From Pseudomonadales bacterium (lineage in GTDB: Bacteria; Pseudomonadota; Gammaproteobacteria; Pseudomonadales; UBA5518): 64,000 nt of DNA. Within the stretch, counting starts at the first letter, position 1; each line of letters starts with the position of its first letter. A program made the translations under genes and the position numbers. Positions 16,420 to 25,096 of this stretch are shown here, piece by piece. The notes under the pieces are model-generated. The model saw only the letters and a program-made list of their open reading frames with translations. It was not told the origin of the DNA and searched no databases. The DNA is taken from assembly GCA_024234165.1 (NCBI GenBank), contig JACKOP010000001.1:682001-746000 (forward strand). Direction: 5' to 3'.

Positions 16420-16883
16420 GGCGATTCCTCCGCAGTGACCTCTGAACCCAGCGCAGAGAACAGCATCGCGAGGCGTATCCGCGCATCGATGAAACCGAGC
16501 GACTCGACCAGACAGACCAGACCCGCCTCGCCATGGTGGTGCTTCACGGCATCGGCCAGCTCGTCGTCGATCGCCGCGGCGTCCTGTGCGTAAACTTCAG
16601 CGAATGCGAGCACGGCACGCTCGGATGCGTCGAACAGGGGGCTGTGCGCGTAGCTGCCGTCACGCACTGCTGCACAGCGTCGCGGATCGGTCTCGAAGCC
16701 CCGCATGCGGCTCGCCTCTGCCACGGCTCCGTGCAGGGTTGCGAGCCGCATGCGACACAGGTCGAGCGAACGCGGCGGCACGTGGTCCTGCTGCCAGATG
16801 CGCTCCCACAGCGCGTCGAAATCACGCGCGAGCCCACCGGCCCGGGTGAGCGCCACGGACAGGCTGTCACAGTCGTATTGCAT
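16416..16883 (-). CDS. Carboxymuconolactone decarboxylase-family protein lacking CXXC
   Basis: 155 aa, a diverged relative of the next gene: both have the FETDPRRCAAVRDG / GEDTVALIDDGF-type segment and a helix near the C-terminus (LVCLVESLGFIDARIRLAML). At the place of the CXXC motif it reads SLDLCRMRLATLHG, so the redox pair is gone and only one cysteine remains. A heteromeric or non-catalytic partner role is plausible. ATG 16883 follows GGAGG by 5 nt, which decides the start over an upstream in-frame ATG at 16925. Two-gene operon with the CXXC paralogue. Confidence 0.7.
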   Translation of the reverse strand: MQYDCDSLSVALTRAGGLARDFDALWERIWQQDHVPPRSLDLCRMRLATLHGAVAEASRMRGFETDPRRCAAVRDGSYAHSPLFDASERAVLAFAEVYAQDAAAIDDELADAVKHHHGEAGLVCLVESLGFIDARIRLAMLFSALGSEVTAEESP

Positions 16884-17012
16884 TCGCGCCTCCCATGCCG
16901 GATTCCATCGCCGACGGCTGGCCACAAGCGATCGTCGCTACCTTCACACGCGCATGGAACAGCGTCAATATCCGCACCTGTCCGGAACGCAACGAACGTG
17001 CAGAGGTAGCGC

Positions 17013-17924
17013 ATGCGCTGGCAACAGGGACGTCGATCGAGCAACGTCGAAGATCGCCGCGACGAGGCACAGCCGATGCAGATGGGTGCCGGCGCGGCAC
17101 CCCTGCTGCTGCGTGTGCTGCCACTGCTGCTGCGCACGCGCGGCGGACGCCTGCTGCTCGGCATCGCCGCGCTCACGCTGGTCGGCGCACATCTGCTCGG
17201 TATCGATGTGTTGTCGCTGCTGCAGGGTGGCGCTCAATCCAGCGCGACATCCGCCCAGCGACGCGCCGTCTCGACCGAGGAGCAGGAGCGCACCGACTTC
17301 GTCGCGGCGGTGCTGGGCGATATCGAAGACACCTGGACCGCGCAGTTTTCCGCACTCGGACGCAGCTACCAGGAGCCGCATCTGGTGCTGTTTCGTGCCG
17401 GCGTGCGCTCGGCGTGCGGTTTTGCGCAATCCGCGATGGGACCGTTCTACTGCCCGGCAGACCACAAGATCTACCTCGACCTCGCGTTCTTCGACGAACT
17501 CGCACAACGCTTCGGCGCCCCCGGCGACTTTGCGCAGGCCTACGTGATCGCGCACGAAGCCGGGCACCACGTGCAAACGCTGCTCGGCGTCTCCGAAAAA
17601 GTGCAACGGGCGGGACAAGGCAAGCCAAAGGCAACCGTGAACGCGCTGTCGGTGCGCCAGGAGCTGCAGGCCGACTGCCTGGCAGGAGTCTGGGGATACC
17701 ACGCGGACCGTGTACGCGGAATCCTCGACCCGGGTGACCTCGAGCAGGCGCTCACCGCTGCCAGCGCCATCGGTGACGACCGCCTGCAGCGCCAGGCCCA
17801 GGGACACGTCGTCCCCGACAGCTTCACGCACGGCAGCTCGGAGCAGCGCATGCACTGGTTCCGTCGCGGCTTCGAATCCGGTGATATTGCGAACTGCGAC
17901 ACCTTCGGCGAACGCGCTCCCTGA
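17013..17924 (+). CDS. YpfJ-type neutral zinc metallopeptidase
   Basis: 303 aa. The N-terminus is the family hallmark (MRWQQGRRSSNVEDRR), followed by one transmembrane helix (about 46-66), then a periplasmic domain with HEAGHH (zinc site HEAGH, residues 181-185), RQELQADCLAGVWGY (the downstream Glu/Asp ligand region) and a C-terminal SFTHGSSEQRMHWFRRGF block. The physiological substrate of this family is not known. AGAGG upstream supports the start. Divergent from the AhpD-like pair; monocistronic, with a promoter-like sequence before the next gene. Confidence 0.92.
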   Translation: MRWQQGRRSSNVEDRRDEAQPMQMGAGAAPLLLRVLPLLLRTRGGRLLLGIAALTLVGAHLLGIDVLSLLQGGAQSSATSAQRRAVSTEEQERTDFVAAVLGDIEDTWTAQFSALGRSYQEPHLVLFRAGVRSACGFAQSAMGPFYCPADHKIYLDLAFFDELAQRFGAPGDFAQAYVIAHEAGHHVQTLLGVSEKVQRAGQGKPKATVNALSVRQELQADCLAGVWGYHADRVRGILDPGDLEQALTAASAIGDDRLQRQAQGHVVPDSFTHGSSEQRMHWFRRGFESGDIANCDTFGERAP

Positions 17925-17953
17925 GTCGCCGGGCCCAACCGGCGCGATCCGCC

Positions 17954-17981
17954 TTGTGCTACCGGCACGCTCGGCTAGACT
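17954..17981 (+). promoter_or_regulatory. Putative promoter of the HDOD gene
   Basis: TTGTGC (17954-17959), 16-nt spacer, TAGACT (17976-17981), 39 nt before the start codon. By eye only. Confidence 0.35.
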
Positions 17982-18020
17982 TGAGGCGTTTCGCGCACAA
18001 GAAGACGCGAAGGGAGTCGC

Positions 18021-19181
18021 ATGAACTGGATCCTGCTGGGCGTACTGGGCACTGTCGCAATACTGTTGGCGGGACTTGTTCTCGTGCGCCGACGCACACC
18101 GAAACCCGTGCCAGCCCCGGTGCCAGTCCGCCAGCGCCGCGCCGTCGCCGTCGACACTGGCGCCGATATTGTGCCTGTGCCAGCCGAGGCACCAGCCACC
18201 GAAGTTGCCGAACAAGCGCCATTGCCGCCCGCCCTCGGCGTGTTCTGGCTGGCCGAGGAACACGAGATCCTGCCGGATCGTGCCGCACAGATCGGTGAAC
18301 GCCTGCGCCAGATCGTGATGCCGCCGCGCGGGGTGCAGCGCTTCATGAGCGCAGACATCATGGCGAACGACGCCTCGCGCGAACTGGCAGAGCTCGTGAT
18401 GAGCGAACCCCGGCTCGCTGCCAAGGTGCTGGGACGCGCCAACTCGCCGCTCTACGGCCTGCAGATGCCCATCACCAGCGTGCCGCACGCGATCACGTAC
18501 CTTGGCATGAACGCGGTGCGCAGCATGGCTCTCAGCTTCCTGCTCGAGGAGTCGTTCACTGCAGACGATCCGCAACTGCGCCAGTACTACGACAGCATCT
18601 GGGATTCGGGGCTGTTTGCCTCGGAACTCTGTTCGCTGCTGGCAGGGAAGCTTGGCCTTGGCGATACCGGCGCGCTGTGCACGCAGACCGTACTTTCGTT
18701 CCTCGGTGATCTCGCTGCACCGGCGCTGCTCGGCGAGCGCGCCAGGGAAGTACGCAACCTCACGCTGCTGCAACGCCTGCATTTCGAGCAGGAAACAATC
18801 GGCGCCAGTGCGGTCCTGCTCGGCACGATCATGATGCGCGCATGGGGCCTCCCTGGCGCGATCATCGATGCGGTCGCGGCAACCGGACGCGTGCTCGTCT
18901 CGCCTGTCACGCAACTTGCTCCGGAACACGCGGTTCGTGCCGGCCTCTCGTACGCCTGCGCACGCATCGGCGAGGCGATCGCACAGCAGCGCATCGAGCA
19001 CGCCGAGCAGATCGACCTGCTCGGCGACGAATCGCCCGAACTGCACCACCTGCAGGGCTACCTGCGCCTGCCGGCACTCGCACGGCTGCCGCAGCAGTTG
19101 CAGACGCCCGAGTTGCGTCTCGCGCTGATGCGCATGATCGGCGCGGCACGCAACGAAGCGACGACGGCAGCCTCGTCGTAG
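18021..19181 (+). CDS. HDOD-domain signalling protein with N-terminal membrane anchor
   Basis: 386 aa. One transmembrane helix at the extreme N-terminus (LLGVLGTVAILLAGLVLV) is followed by a Pro/Ala-rich linker and a cytoplasmic HDOD domain (about 100-310) with the typical RGVQRFMSADIMANDASRELAELV and MSEPRLAAKVLGRANSPLYG signature. HDOD domains are HD-GYP relatives without the metal-binding residues and act as protein-interaction output modules. GGGAG 5 nt upstream supports the start. Converges with the TorD-like gene after 15 bp. Confidence 0.85.
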   Translation: MNWILLGVLGTVAILLAGLVLVRRRTPKPVPAPVPVRQRRAVAVDTGADIVPVPAEAPATEVAEQAPLPPALGVFWLAEEHEILPDRAAQIGERLRQIVMPPRGVQRFMSADIMANDASRELAELVMSEPRLAAKVLGRANSPLYGLQMPITSVPHAITYLGMNAVRSMALSFLLEESFTADDPQLRQYYDSIWDSGLFASELCSLLAGKLGLGDTGALCTQTVLSFLGDLAAPALLGERAREVRNLTLLQRLHFEQETIGASAVLLGTIMMRAWGLPGAIIDAVAATGRVLVSPVTQLAPEHAVRAGLSYACARIGEAIAQQRIEHAEQIDLLGDESPELHHLQGYLRLPALARLPQQLQTPELRLALMRMIGAARNEATTAASS

Positions 19182-19196
19182 GACACCTCGCGCCGC

Positions 19197-19688
19197 TCAG
19201 CACGCCGCGGGGCGGCTCAGATCGTCGCGAAACGCTGCAACCAGTGCCGCGAGCCCCGAGCCAGATTCAAGGCGCGCAAGCGCCCGCTCGCACCACGGCA
19301 ACAGATAACGCACGAGGAGCTCGCGCTGCAGCACCGGCTCCTGCGCCTCGACGGCACACGCGAATACCTCGCAAGCCACGCCGAGCTGATCTGGCGGCAG
19401 TTGCGCGGCTTCCCATTCGAGCTCCAGATGGTCCATCACGCGCAGCCAGTCCTCGCGCACCGCTGCGCCATCACGCCCGAGTGCCGCGTGCAGCAGCAGT
19501 GACACCGTCGGTGCCGGCCCATGAAATGCGCTCCAGTACTCGACGGCGATCTCGTCGAAACCACCGGGCAGACCGAGCGCACTCCACACTGTCGCGCGGG
19601 TCGCGGTGTCGGCCAATGGACTCCACAGCCGCGCCCAGGCGAGCATCGCGAGCGCCTGCGGATCCTCGGCGAAAGTCTGCATCATCAT
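19197..19688 (-). CDS. TorD-like chaperone of the molybdopterin oxidoreductase
   Basis: 163 aa, helical, acidic, with the segment SAFHGPAPTVSLLLHAALGRDG (the core region of TorD/DmsD/NarJ-type chaperones) and an E-rich helix ahead of LLVRYLLPWCERAL. Such chaperones hold the apo-enzyme for cofactor insertion and proof-read its Tat signal. It begins 16 nt after the catalytic subunit gene and is surely co-transcribed. Three consecutive ATG codons occur at 19688, 19685 and 19682; GGGAG sits 4-10 nt upstream of these. The assignment depends on context as much as on sequence, because this family is poorly conserved. Confidence 0.78.
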   Translation of the reverse strand: MMMQTFAEDPQALAMLAWARLWSPLADTATRATVWSALGLPGGFDEIAVEYWSAFHGPAPTVSLLLHAALGRDGAAVREDWLRVMDHLELEWEAAQLPPDQLGVACEVFACAVEAQEPVLQRELLVRYLLPWCERALARLESGSGLAALVAAFRDDLSRPAAC

Positions 19689-19704
19689 GTGGCTCCCGAG
19701 CGCA

Positions 19705-22659
19705 TCAGGCCGGCCGTCCGAGCAGCGCGCGCTGCGCCGGACCCAGCGCACGGATCGTGACCCGGGTGTCCTGCACGAAGGTGCCAAGCTGCAGGTGATT
19801 GATCGAGAAGCGGAGCTGGCCGTCACCACCCGCCATGTGCAGCGGATTCTGGATTCCGGGAATGATCCACTTGAAGCTGCGGTGATCCGGGAACTGCTGC
19901 GGCTCCCACGCATGGAAGTAATACGCGACGCGCGGGCGCACCATCGTGCTCTGCTTGATGCGCATGTGGATGCGACCGCAATCGTTGTACAGCTCGGCAA
20001 ATTCGCCGTCGGCGATACCAAGCTCGGCGCAGTCGCGCGGGTTCAGCAGCATGCACGGCTCGCCGCGCTGCAGGCGCAGCAGCATCGGGTTGTCGCGCCA
20101 CTGCGAGTGGATCGACCAGCGCGCATGGCACGACACCATCTGGAACGGATGGTCGCCTCCCGCCTTCGGGCTCGGCTTGTGCACCGGCAGCGCCTCGCCC
20201 GCCGCGACGAACCACGGGTGGTCGATGTAGAACTGCAGCCGACCGGTATACGTCGGCCAGCGCGACTTGTGCTCGGTGAACAGCGTCAGCGTGCTCAATA
20301 CGCCCTCTCCCTTCCAGTCGGGGTTGAAGGTCGCAGCCGGCAGCACGTTGTCACCGGTATTCGCAAACTTGCGAATGCCGTCGCGCTCGAGTTCCGCGAG
20401 TTGCACCCCACCGGCGCTCGGACTGCCGTCGAGCACGGCCTGGGTGACTTTCGGCGCATCCTTGGCACCGAACGCACCATGACTCGTGTAGCGCTGGTGC
20501 AGCGTCTTCCAGTCGACCCGACGCGAACCACAGGTGGTGAAGGCCGGCAGATCACGCTCGCGGCAGATCTCCTCGATTCGCCTGCTGAGCAGCCAGAAGA
20601 TCTCCCACTCGTCCTTGCTCTCGCCCAGCGGGGGCACCGCCGCATCGCAGTAGTGCAGATACGGTGCGTAGGTGACGGTGTACTTGATCCCGACCTTCTC
20701 GTACCAGCCGGCTGCCGGCAGCACGTAATCGGAATGCATCGCGGTGAAGCACCACTTGACGTCGATACACACCGCAAGGTCGAGATTCGGCCAGAACTGC
20801 TCCAGCATGCGATCGCCACGATTGCTGCGCCGCAACAGGTTCGCGCCGCCGGTGAACATCACCTTCGGCCCGGCCTGGCGCGCACTCAGCGTCTCCCAGC
20901 CGCTGGCGCGTGCCTCGCGATGGTAGTCGGCAAGCGAACGCCCGTCGTAGCGCCGTGCCTCGGTCTCGAGTTCGTCGGCAACGCCCTGGTAGTCGTACAT
21001 CAGCGAGGCGGTGGTGGTGCTGCAGACGAACTTCGACTCGTTCGCACGCGCCATCTCGAACGGGATCAGGTGTGGCGACTTGCGCTGCATCACCACATCG
21101 ACTGCGATCCGGTACAGATCGCCCGGCTCGAGCACGCCGGCCATCATCGCCAGCTTGCCGCGCAGGCCGGAGTGCTCCATCTGCAGTTGCGAACCGAAAC
21201 CCGCCAGATCGAAGAAGCCAGTTGCGTGGATGCCGGCGCCACGCTTGCCGATCGCGCCCTTCAGCGCGAGGCAGAGCAGCTTCGCGCGGTTCATCAGATC
21301 CGAATGCACGAAGCGGTTCGATCCCCAGCTCGACAGCACCAGCGGGCGCTCGGCGCGCGCAAAGCCGTCCGCGAAGCGCAGGATCATCTCCGGGTGCAAT
21401 GTCGTCACTGCGGCGGTGCGCTCGAGCGTCCACGTCTCGAGCTGCTCGCGCAGCAGCGCCATCACCGGCGCCACGTGCACCTCGCTGCCGTCGTGCAGAC
21501 GCACCGCGATGCTGCCTTCCAGCGCCGGATCGATACCGTCCAGACGCAGCCATCCGTTGTCGTGACCCTCGACTCCGGGCGCCAGCACGATCCGGCGCGT
21601 GCGCGTGTCGAGGAAGTACATCAGCCGCCGGTCACCGCCCACGACCACGTCCGCCTCGCGCAGGAACTCGCCGGTATCCATGCGTACCAGCAACGGCAGA
21701 TCGGTCTGCTCCTTCACATAGCCCCAGTCGACCCTGCCGCTGTCGACGATGTGGCGCGCGGTGAACAGTGCAAGCGCGGCGTCGCTGCCGGTCTCGAGCG
21801 GCAACCACTGATCGGCATGCACCGCGGTGGCCGTGTAGTGCGGGTCGATCACCACCAGCTCGGCGCCCTTGTAACGCGCCTCGTAGAGGAAATGCGCATC
21901 CGGCATCTGCGTCACTGCCGGGTTCTGCATCCACACGACCAGATAATCGGACAGAAACCATTCGTCGGAGGACCCGCCGGCGTGCGCGAAGCCTGCCGTG
22001 AGCGCCAGTCCGAGGTTGAGGTCGCCGATCTCCGCCCACATGTCGGCAAAGGTGCCGCCCGCCTGCATCAGGAACTTGAAGCGCCCGAGCGTGCTCGCGC
22101 CCTGGTCGAAGTTGGGGCCGAGGTCCTGGATCATGCAGTCGGCGCCATGACGGCTCGCCGCATCGACGCAGCGTGTGGCGATCTCGTCGATCGCCTGCTC
22201 CCACGAGATCTTCTCCCACTGTCCCGAACCGCGCGCACCGACACGCTTCAGCGGCACGGTGAGCCGGCTCGGGCCATACATCAGCTCGCTGTAGCAGGCA
22301 CCCTTCTGGCAGCCACGCGGATTGAAATCGGGAACACCGGGTTCGGACTGTGCATAGACCGCGCTCTGCTCCTCACGTACCACGACGCCGTTCTTGACGT
22401 AGATGTCCCAGGCACAGGCGCTGCGGCAATTGGCCCAGCCGTGCGAACCCTTGACGATACGGTCCCAGCTCCAGCGCTCGCGGTAGAGGTCTTCCCAGTT
22501 GCCGAGCGCACGCGCCGTGCGTCCGCCCTCGCGGCGGGCGGCATTCGCGCGCAGATGGAACAGCGGCAGCGAACCCGTCACCGCCACGCCAGCGGCAAGT
22601 GCCGACAACTGCAGGAAACGGCGACGACCGAAACCCGGTGCGGCAACGGGAGTGGACAT
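19705..22659 (-). CDS. Tat-exported molybdopterin oxidoreductase catalytic subunit (type II DMSO reductase family)
   Basis: 984 aa. Tat signal GRRRFLQL (11-18). An FeS ligand set follows as His73, Cys78, Cys82, Cys117 (SHGWANCRSAC ... NPRGCQKGAC), the His-plus-three-Cys arrangement of NarG, ethylbenzene dehydrogenase and steroid C25 dehydrogenase, with one residue more between His and the first Cys than in NarG. The GNWEDLYRERWSWDRI opening is typical of the EBDH/C25DH/DMS-dehydrogenase branch. It binds bis-MGD molybdenum and would act in the periplasm. The Sec/FeS beta and haem gamma subunits that normally follow are not in the window. GGAGG 7 nt upstream supports ATG 22659. Hydrocarbon or sterol side-chain hydroxylation is a hypothesis only. 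Confidence 0.9.
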   Translation of the reverse strand: MSTPVAAPGFGRRRFLQLSALAAGVAVTGSLPLFHLRANAARREGGRTARALGNWEDLYRERWSWDRIVKGSHGWANCRSACAWDIYVKNGVVVREEQSAVYAQSEPGVPDFNPRGCQKGACYSELMYGPSRLTVPLKRVGARGSGQWEKISWEQAIDEIATRCVDAASRHGADCMIQDLGPNFDQGASTLGRFKFLMQAGGTFADMWAEIGDLNLGLALTAGFAHAGGSSDEWFLSDYLVVWMQNPAVTQMPDAHFLYEARYKGAELVVIDPHYTATAVHADQWLPLETGSDAALALFTARHIVDSGRVDWGYVKEQTDLPLLVRMDTGEFLREADVVVGGDRRLMYFLDTRTRRIVLAPGVEGHDNGWLRLDGIDPALEGSIAVRLHDGSEVHVAPVMALLREQLETWTLERTAAVTTLHPEMILRFADGFARAERPLVLSSWGSNRFVHSDLMNRAKLLCLALKGAIGKRGAGIHATGFFDLAGFGSQLQMEHSGLRGKLAMMAGVLEPGDLYRIAVDVVMQRKSPHLIPFEMARANESKFVCSTTTASLMYDYQGVADELETEARRYDGRSLADYHREARASGWETLSARQAGPKVMFTGGANLLRRSNRGDRMLEQFWPNLDLAVCIDVKWCFTAMHSDYVLPAAGWYEKVGIKYTVTYAPYLHYCDAAVPPLGESKDEWEIFWLLSRRIEEICRERDLPAFTTCGSRRVDWKTLHQRYTSHGAFGAKDAPKVTQAVLDGSPSAGGVQLAELERDGIRKFANTGDNVLPAATFNPDWKGEGVLSTLTLFTEHKSRWPTYTGRLQFYIDHPWFVAAGEALPVHKPSPKAGGDHPFQMVSCHARWSIHSQWRDNPMLLRLQRGEPCMLLNPRDCAELGIADGEFAELYNDCGRIHMRIKQSTMVRPRVAYYFHAWEPQQFPDHRSFKWIIPGIQNPLHMAGGDGQLRFSINHLQLGTFVQDTRVTIRALGPAQRALLGRPA

Positions 22660-22788
22660 CGATGGCCCTCCGGCAGGAAACGCGATGAAGTGGCAGCGAT
22701 GGCAACTTAGCACGCGCACCAGCCGTACGGGCACCCGCAAGGCCGCCCGTCCGGTTACCATCCGGCAAGGATTGCATCGCGACCGATC
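22660..22788 (-). other. Gap between receptor and Mo-enzyme genes
   Basis: 129 bp on the same strand between the receptor stop and the Mo-enzyme start. No strong terminator or operator is visible. It could contain a separate promoter, or the genes could be co-transcribed. Confidence 0.3.
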
Positions 22789-24849
22789 TCAGAAACGCAG
22801 CCGGACTCCCACCTCGACGCTGCGCCCCGCTTCCGGCGCAATATCGCGCAGCAGCGAGGCTGCGTTGCGCGCCTCGCGATCGAGCAGGTTCTCGGCACGC
22901 AGGAACACGGCCCACCCGTCGTCGCCGGCGCCGAGCCGGCATTCCGCGTACGCCGCGAGCAGCAGATGACCGTCGACCGCAGGCCCGCCATCACCGGTAT
23001 GCGGCTGGCGCAATACCCATGTCAGACGCACACCGGCGTCCAGACGCGAGTCTGCCCAGTCGAGTGTCGCCGCAATGCGCGCGGCAGGAATGCGCGGCAC
23101 GTCTGCGCCACCGTCCAGCCTGCCACGCACGCGATCACCGGCGACACCGACGCGCAGCGCCTCGGAGAGCCGATAGCTCAACTCGACCTCGACACCGTGG
23201 AAACGCGCGGCGCCAGCGCTCCACTGTCGTACCGGCAGGCATGCGTCGACCTCATCCGCCGCACACCCGGGCTGCGTCAGTCCGCTGGCGCGATCGAATA
23301 CGAGCCCGGTGTCACGCTGGTAGATGAAATCCGCGTAGCGGTTGCGGAACAGCTCGATCCCCACATCCAGGCGCTCACCGTGAAAGTGCCAGCCGAGATC
23401 CAGGTTCACCGAGCGCTCCTCGCCGAGTGCAGCGTCGCCGACCTCATGGCTTGCGGTCGCGACGTGCGCGCCATCGGAGAACAGCTCCTCGAAGGTGGGT
23501 GCACGCCCGGCGCTGCTCAGTCCCAACTTCAGCGTGTGGCGCAACTCCGGCGCCCACAGCGCCGACAGCGAAGCACTGCGGGTCGTGAACGATCGTCCCG
23601 CCATGTGGCGCGGCTCGTGTTGGTCGCGGCCCAGGCGCAGGCCGAACTCCCACACCACGTCGCCCAGGTGCAGATCCTCGACGACGAACACCCCCCAGGA
23701 ACGTGAATCGACGTCGGGCACGAAGGCCTCTTCCCCCACGGCCACGAAGTCACTGTGACCGAACTGCACACCGGCTGAGCCGTGCAGGCGCTCGTTCAGG
23801 CGATGCACCGCTTCGAAGCGCCCATCGCGTGCACGCTTGCCGAAGCGTGTACCGACCACACCGCTCTCGATCTCGTCGTGAGCGTAATCGGACCACGCGA
23901 GATGGGCACGCACCAGTTCCACACCGGGCAGCGGATCCTCGAGTTCACCGTGCAGCTCGTAGCGCGTCTGTTCGAGGTCGATCCGTACGGCTTCCGTGCC
24001 CTGTTGGGATTGCGGCTCGTGCGCCGCGTCGTCGTGGTCGTCGTGCTCGTGGGCGTGCGCACCGAGCGGAATCCCGTAGTCTGACTCCAGGCGGTTCACC
24101 GCCAGGCCGAGGAAGCCGCGCCCGGACACCCACGACAGCCCGGCGGTGGCACCGCCTGCGTCGGCATCACTGTTGCCGATGCGCCCCCTGGCTCCACCGT
24201 CGCCGTCCGCGCCGTGTGGCACCCGCAGTTCTCCGCTGTCACGCCGGAACCCGTCGAAGTGCAGCGCCGCGCTGCCGGCACCGGCATCGAGCCGCCCGAC
24301 GAGCACACGCGCCCCCACATTGGATGCACGACGGTACTCGAGCAGGCCCTCGGCAACGGCTGGTACGCGCGAGGGAACGCGCCGGTCGATCACGTTGACC
24401 ACACCACCGATCGCGCCGCTGCCGTAGAGCAATGTCGCCGGGCCCCGCAGCACCTCGATGCGCTCGGCAAGCACCGCCTCGGTCGCATCGGCGTGATCTG
24501 CGCTGGTATTGGCCGCGTCACCCACCGGCAGACTGTTCTGCAGCACCAGCACGCGCGGTGCGCCCTGGCCCCTGATCACCGGGTGGCCAACGCCGGGACC
24601 GAACGAGGCATACGACACACCGAGCTGCTGTTTCAGCGTCTCACCGAGCGTGGCCGCGACGCTGCGCCGCAGCGCCTCGCCGGCAAGGACGTTGACCGGA
24701 TGCGCGGTCTCCGCCTCGCCCCTGTGCATCGGTGCAGTGACGACGATCTCCTCCAGCCCGCCCGCCGTGGCGGCGGTACCAGCCACGGCAAACACGGTGC
24801 AGAGCGCGGCGACGGCGAGTGCCGCAGCGCGGGTGCACGACTCCAGCAT
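22789..24849 (-). CDS. TonB-dependent receptor with His/Asp-rich loop (ZnuD-like)
   Basis: 686 aa. It has a signal peptide (LAVAALCTVFAVAGTAATA), a TonB box EEIVVTAP, a plug with IEVLRGPATLLYGSGAIGGVVNVID, a barrel, and a terminal aromatic (GVRLRF). A loop at about 265-278 (AHAHEHDDHDDAAHE) is metal-chelating, as in zinc receptors of the ZnuD group, and the plug sequence (VLVLQNSLPVGDAANTSADHADA) is also of that group. A zinc or other divalent-metal import role is likely. No Zur-type palindrome could be identified upstream by eye. GGAG 9 nt upstream supports ATG 24849. It precedes the Mo-enzyme on the same strand, which may be coincidental. Confidence 0.85.
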   Translation of the reverse strand: MLESCTRAAALAVAALCTVFAVAGTAATAGGLEEIVVTAPMHRGEAETAHPVNVLAGEALRRSVAATLGETLKQQLGVSYASFGPGVGHPVIRGQGAPRVLVLQNSLPVGDAANTSADHADATEAVLAERIEVLRGPATLLYGSGAIGGVVNVIDRRVPSRVPAVAEGLLEYRRASNVGARVLVGRLDAGAGSAALHFDGFRRDSGELRVPHGADGDGGARGRIGNSDADAGGATAGLSWVSGRGFLGLAVNRLESDYGIPLGAHAHEHDDHDDAAHEPQSQQGTEAVRIDLEQTRYELHGELEDPLPGVELVRAHLAWSDYAHDEIESGVVGTRFGKRARDGRFEAVHRLNERLHGSAGVQFGHSDFVAVGEEAFVPDVDSRSWGVFVVEDLHLGDVVWEFGLRLGRDQHEPRHMAGRSFTTRSASLSALWAPELRHTLKLGLSSAGRAPTFEELFSDGAHVATASHEVGDAALGEERSVNLDLGWHFHGERLDVGIELFRNRYADFIYQRDTGLVFDRASGLTQPGCAADEVDACLPVRQWSAGAARFHGVEVELSYRLSEALRVGVAGDRVRGRLDGGADVPRIPAARIAATLDWADSRLDAGVRLTWVLRQPHTGDGGPAVDGHLLLAAYAECRLGAGDDGWAVFLRAENLLDREARNAASLLRDIAPEAGRSVEVGVRLRF

Positions 24850-25096
24850 GATCGAAACTCCATCGATGACGCCGGCATGGATCCTGCGGACGGATCCGTG
24901 ATCAGCCGGCAAGCAGCAGTCGACACCGCTTCTCAGGCGGTGGATCGTGACGGCGGCAACCTGGGACGATTCGTGGGGGCGGCAGTATACGCAGGCACTG
25001 CAGCCACACCAAATGCCGTGCCTTTTTCGTGGACCACGGCACCGGTACGTGCCGACAATGGGCGCATGGAATGAGGCCTGCAGGAGGAACCTTGCA
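24850..25096. promoter_or_regulatory. Divergent promoter region between ZnuD-like and PlpD-like genes
   Basis: 247 bp serving both genes. I see two copies of GGATCC (near 24889 and 24902), a palindromic GTATAC within CGGCAGTATACGCAGG (about 24980), and the ribosome-binding site CAGGAGGAA of the plus-strand gene at 25081. No cobalamin riboswitch box or obvious Fur/Zur box was found by eye. Confidence 0.4.

Noticed and set aside
19606..22710. Plus-strand open frame of 1,034 codons
   Set aside because: Antisense shadow of the molybdopterin oxidoreductase gene, whose motifs, Tat signal and ribosome site are clear.
24850..25096. Cobalamin riboswitch upstream of the TonB receptor
   Set aside because: No B12 box or conserved core could be found on the minus strand, and the receptor resembles ZnuD rather than BtuB.
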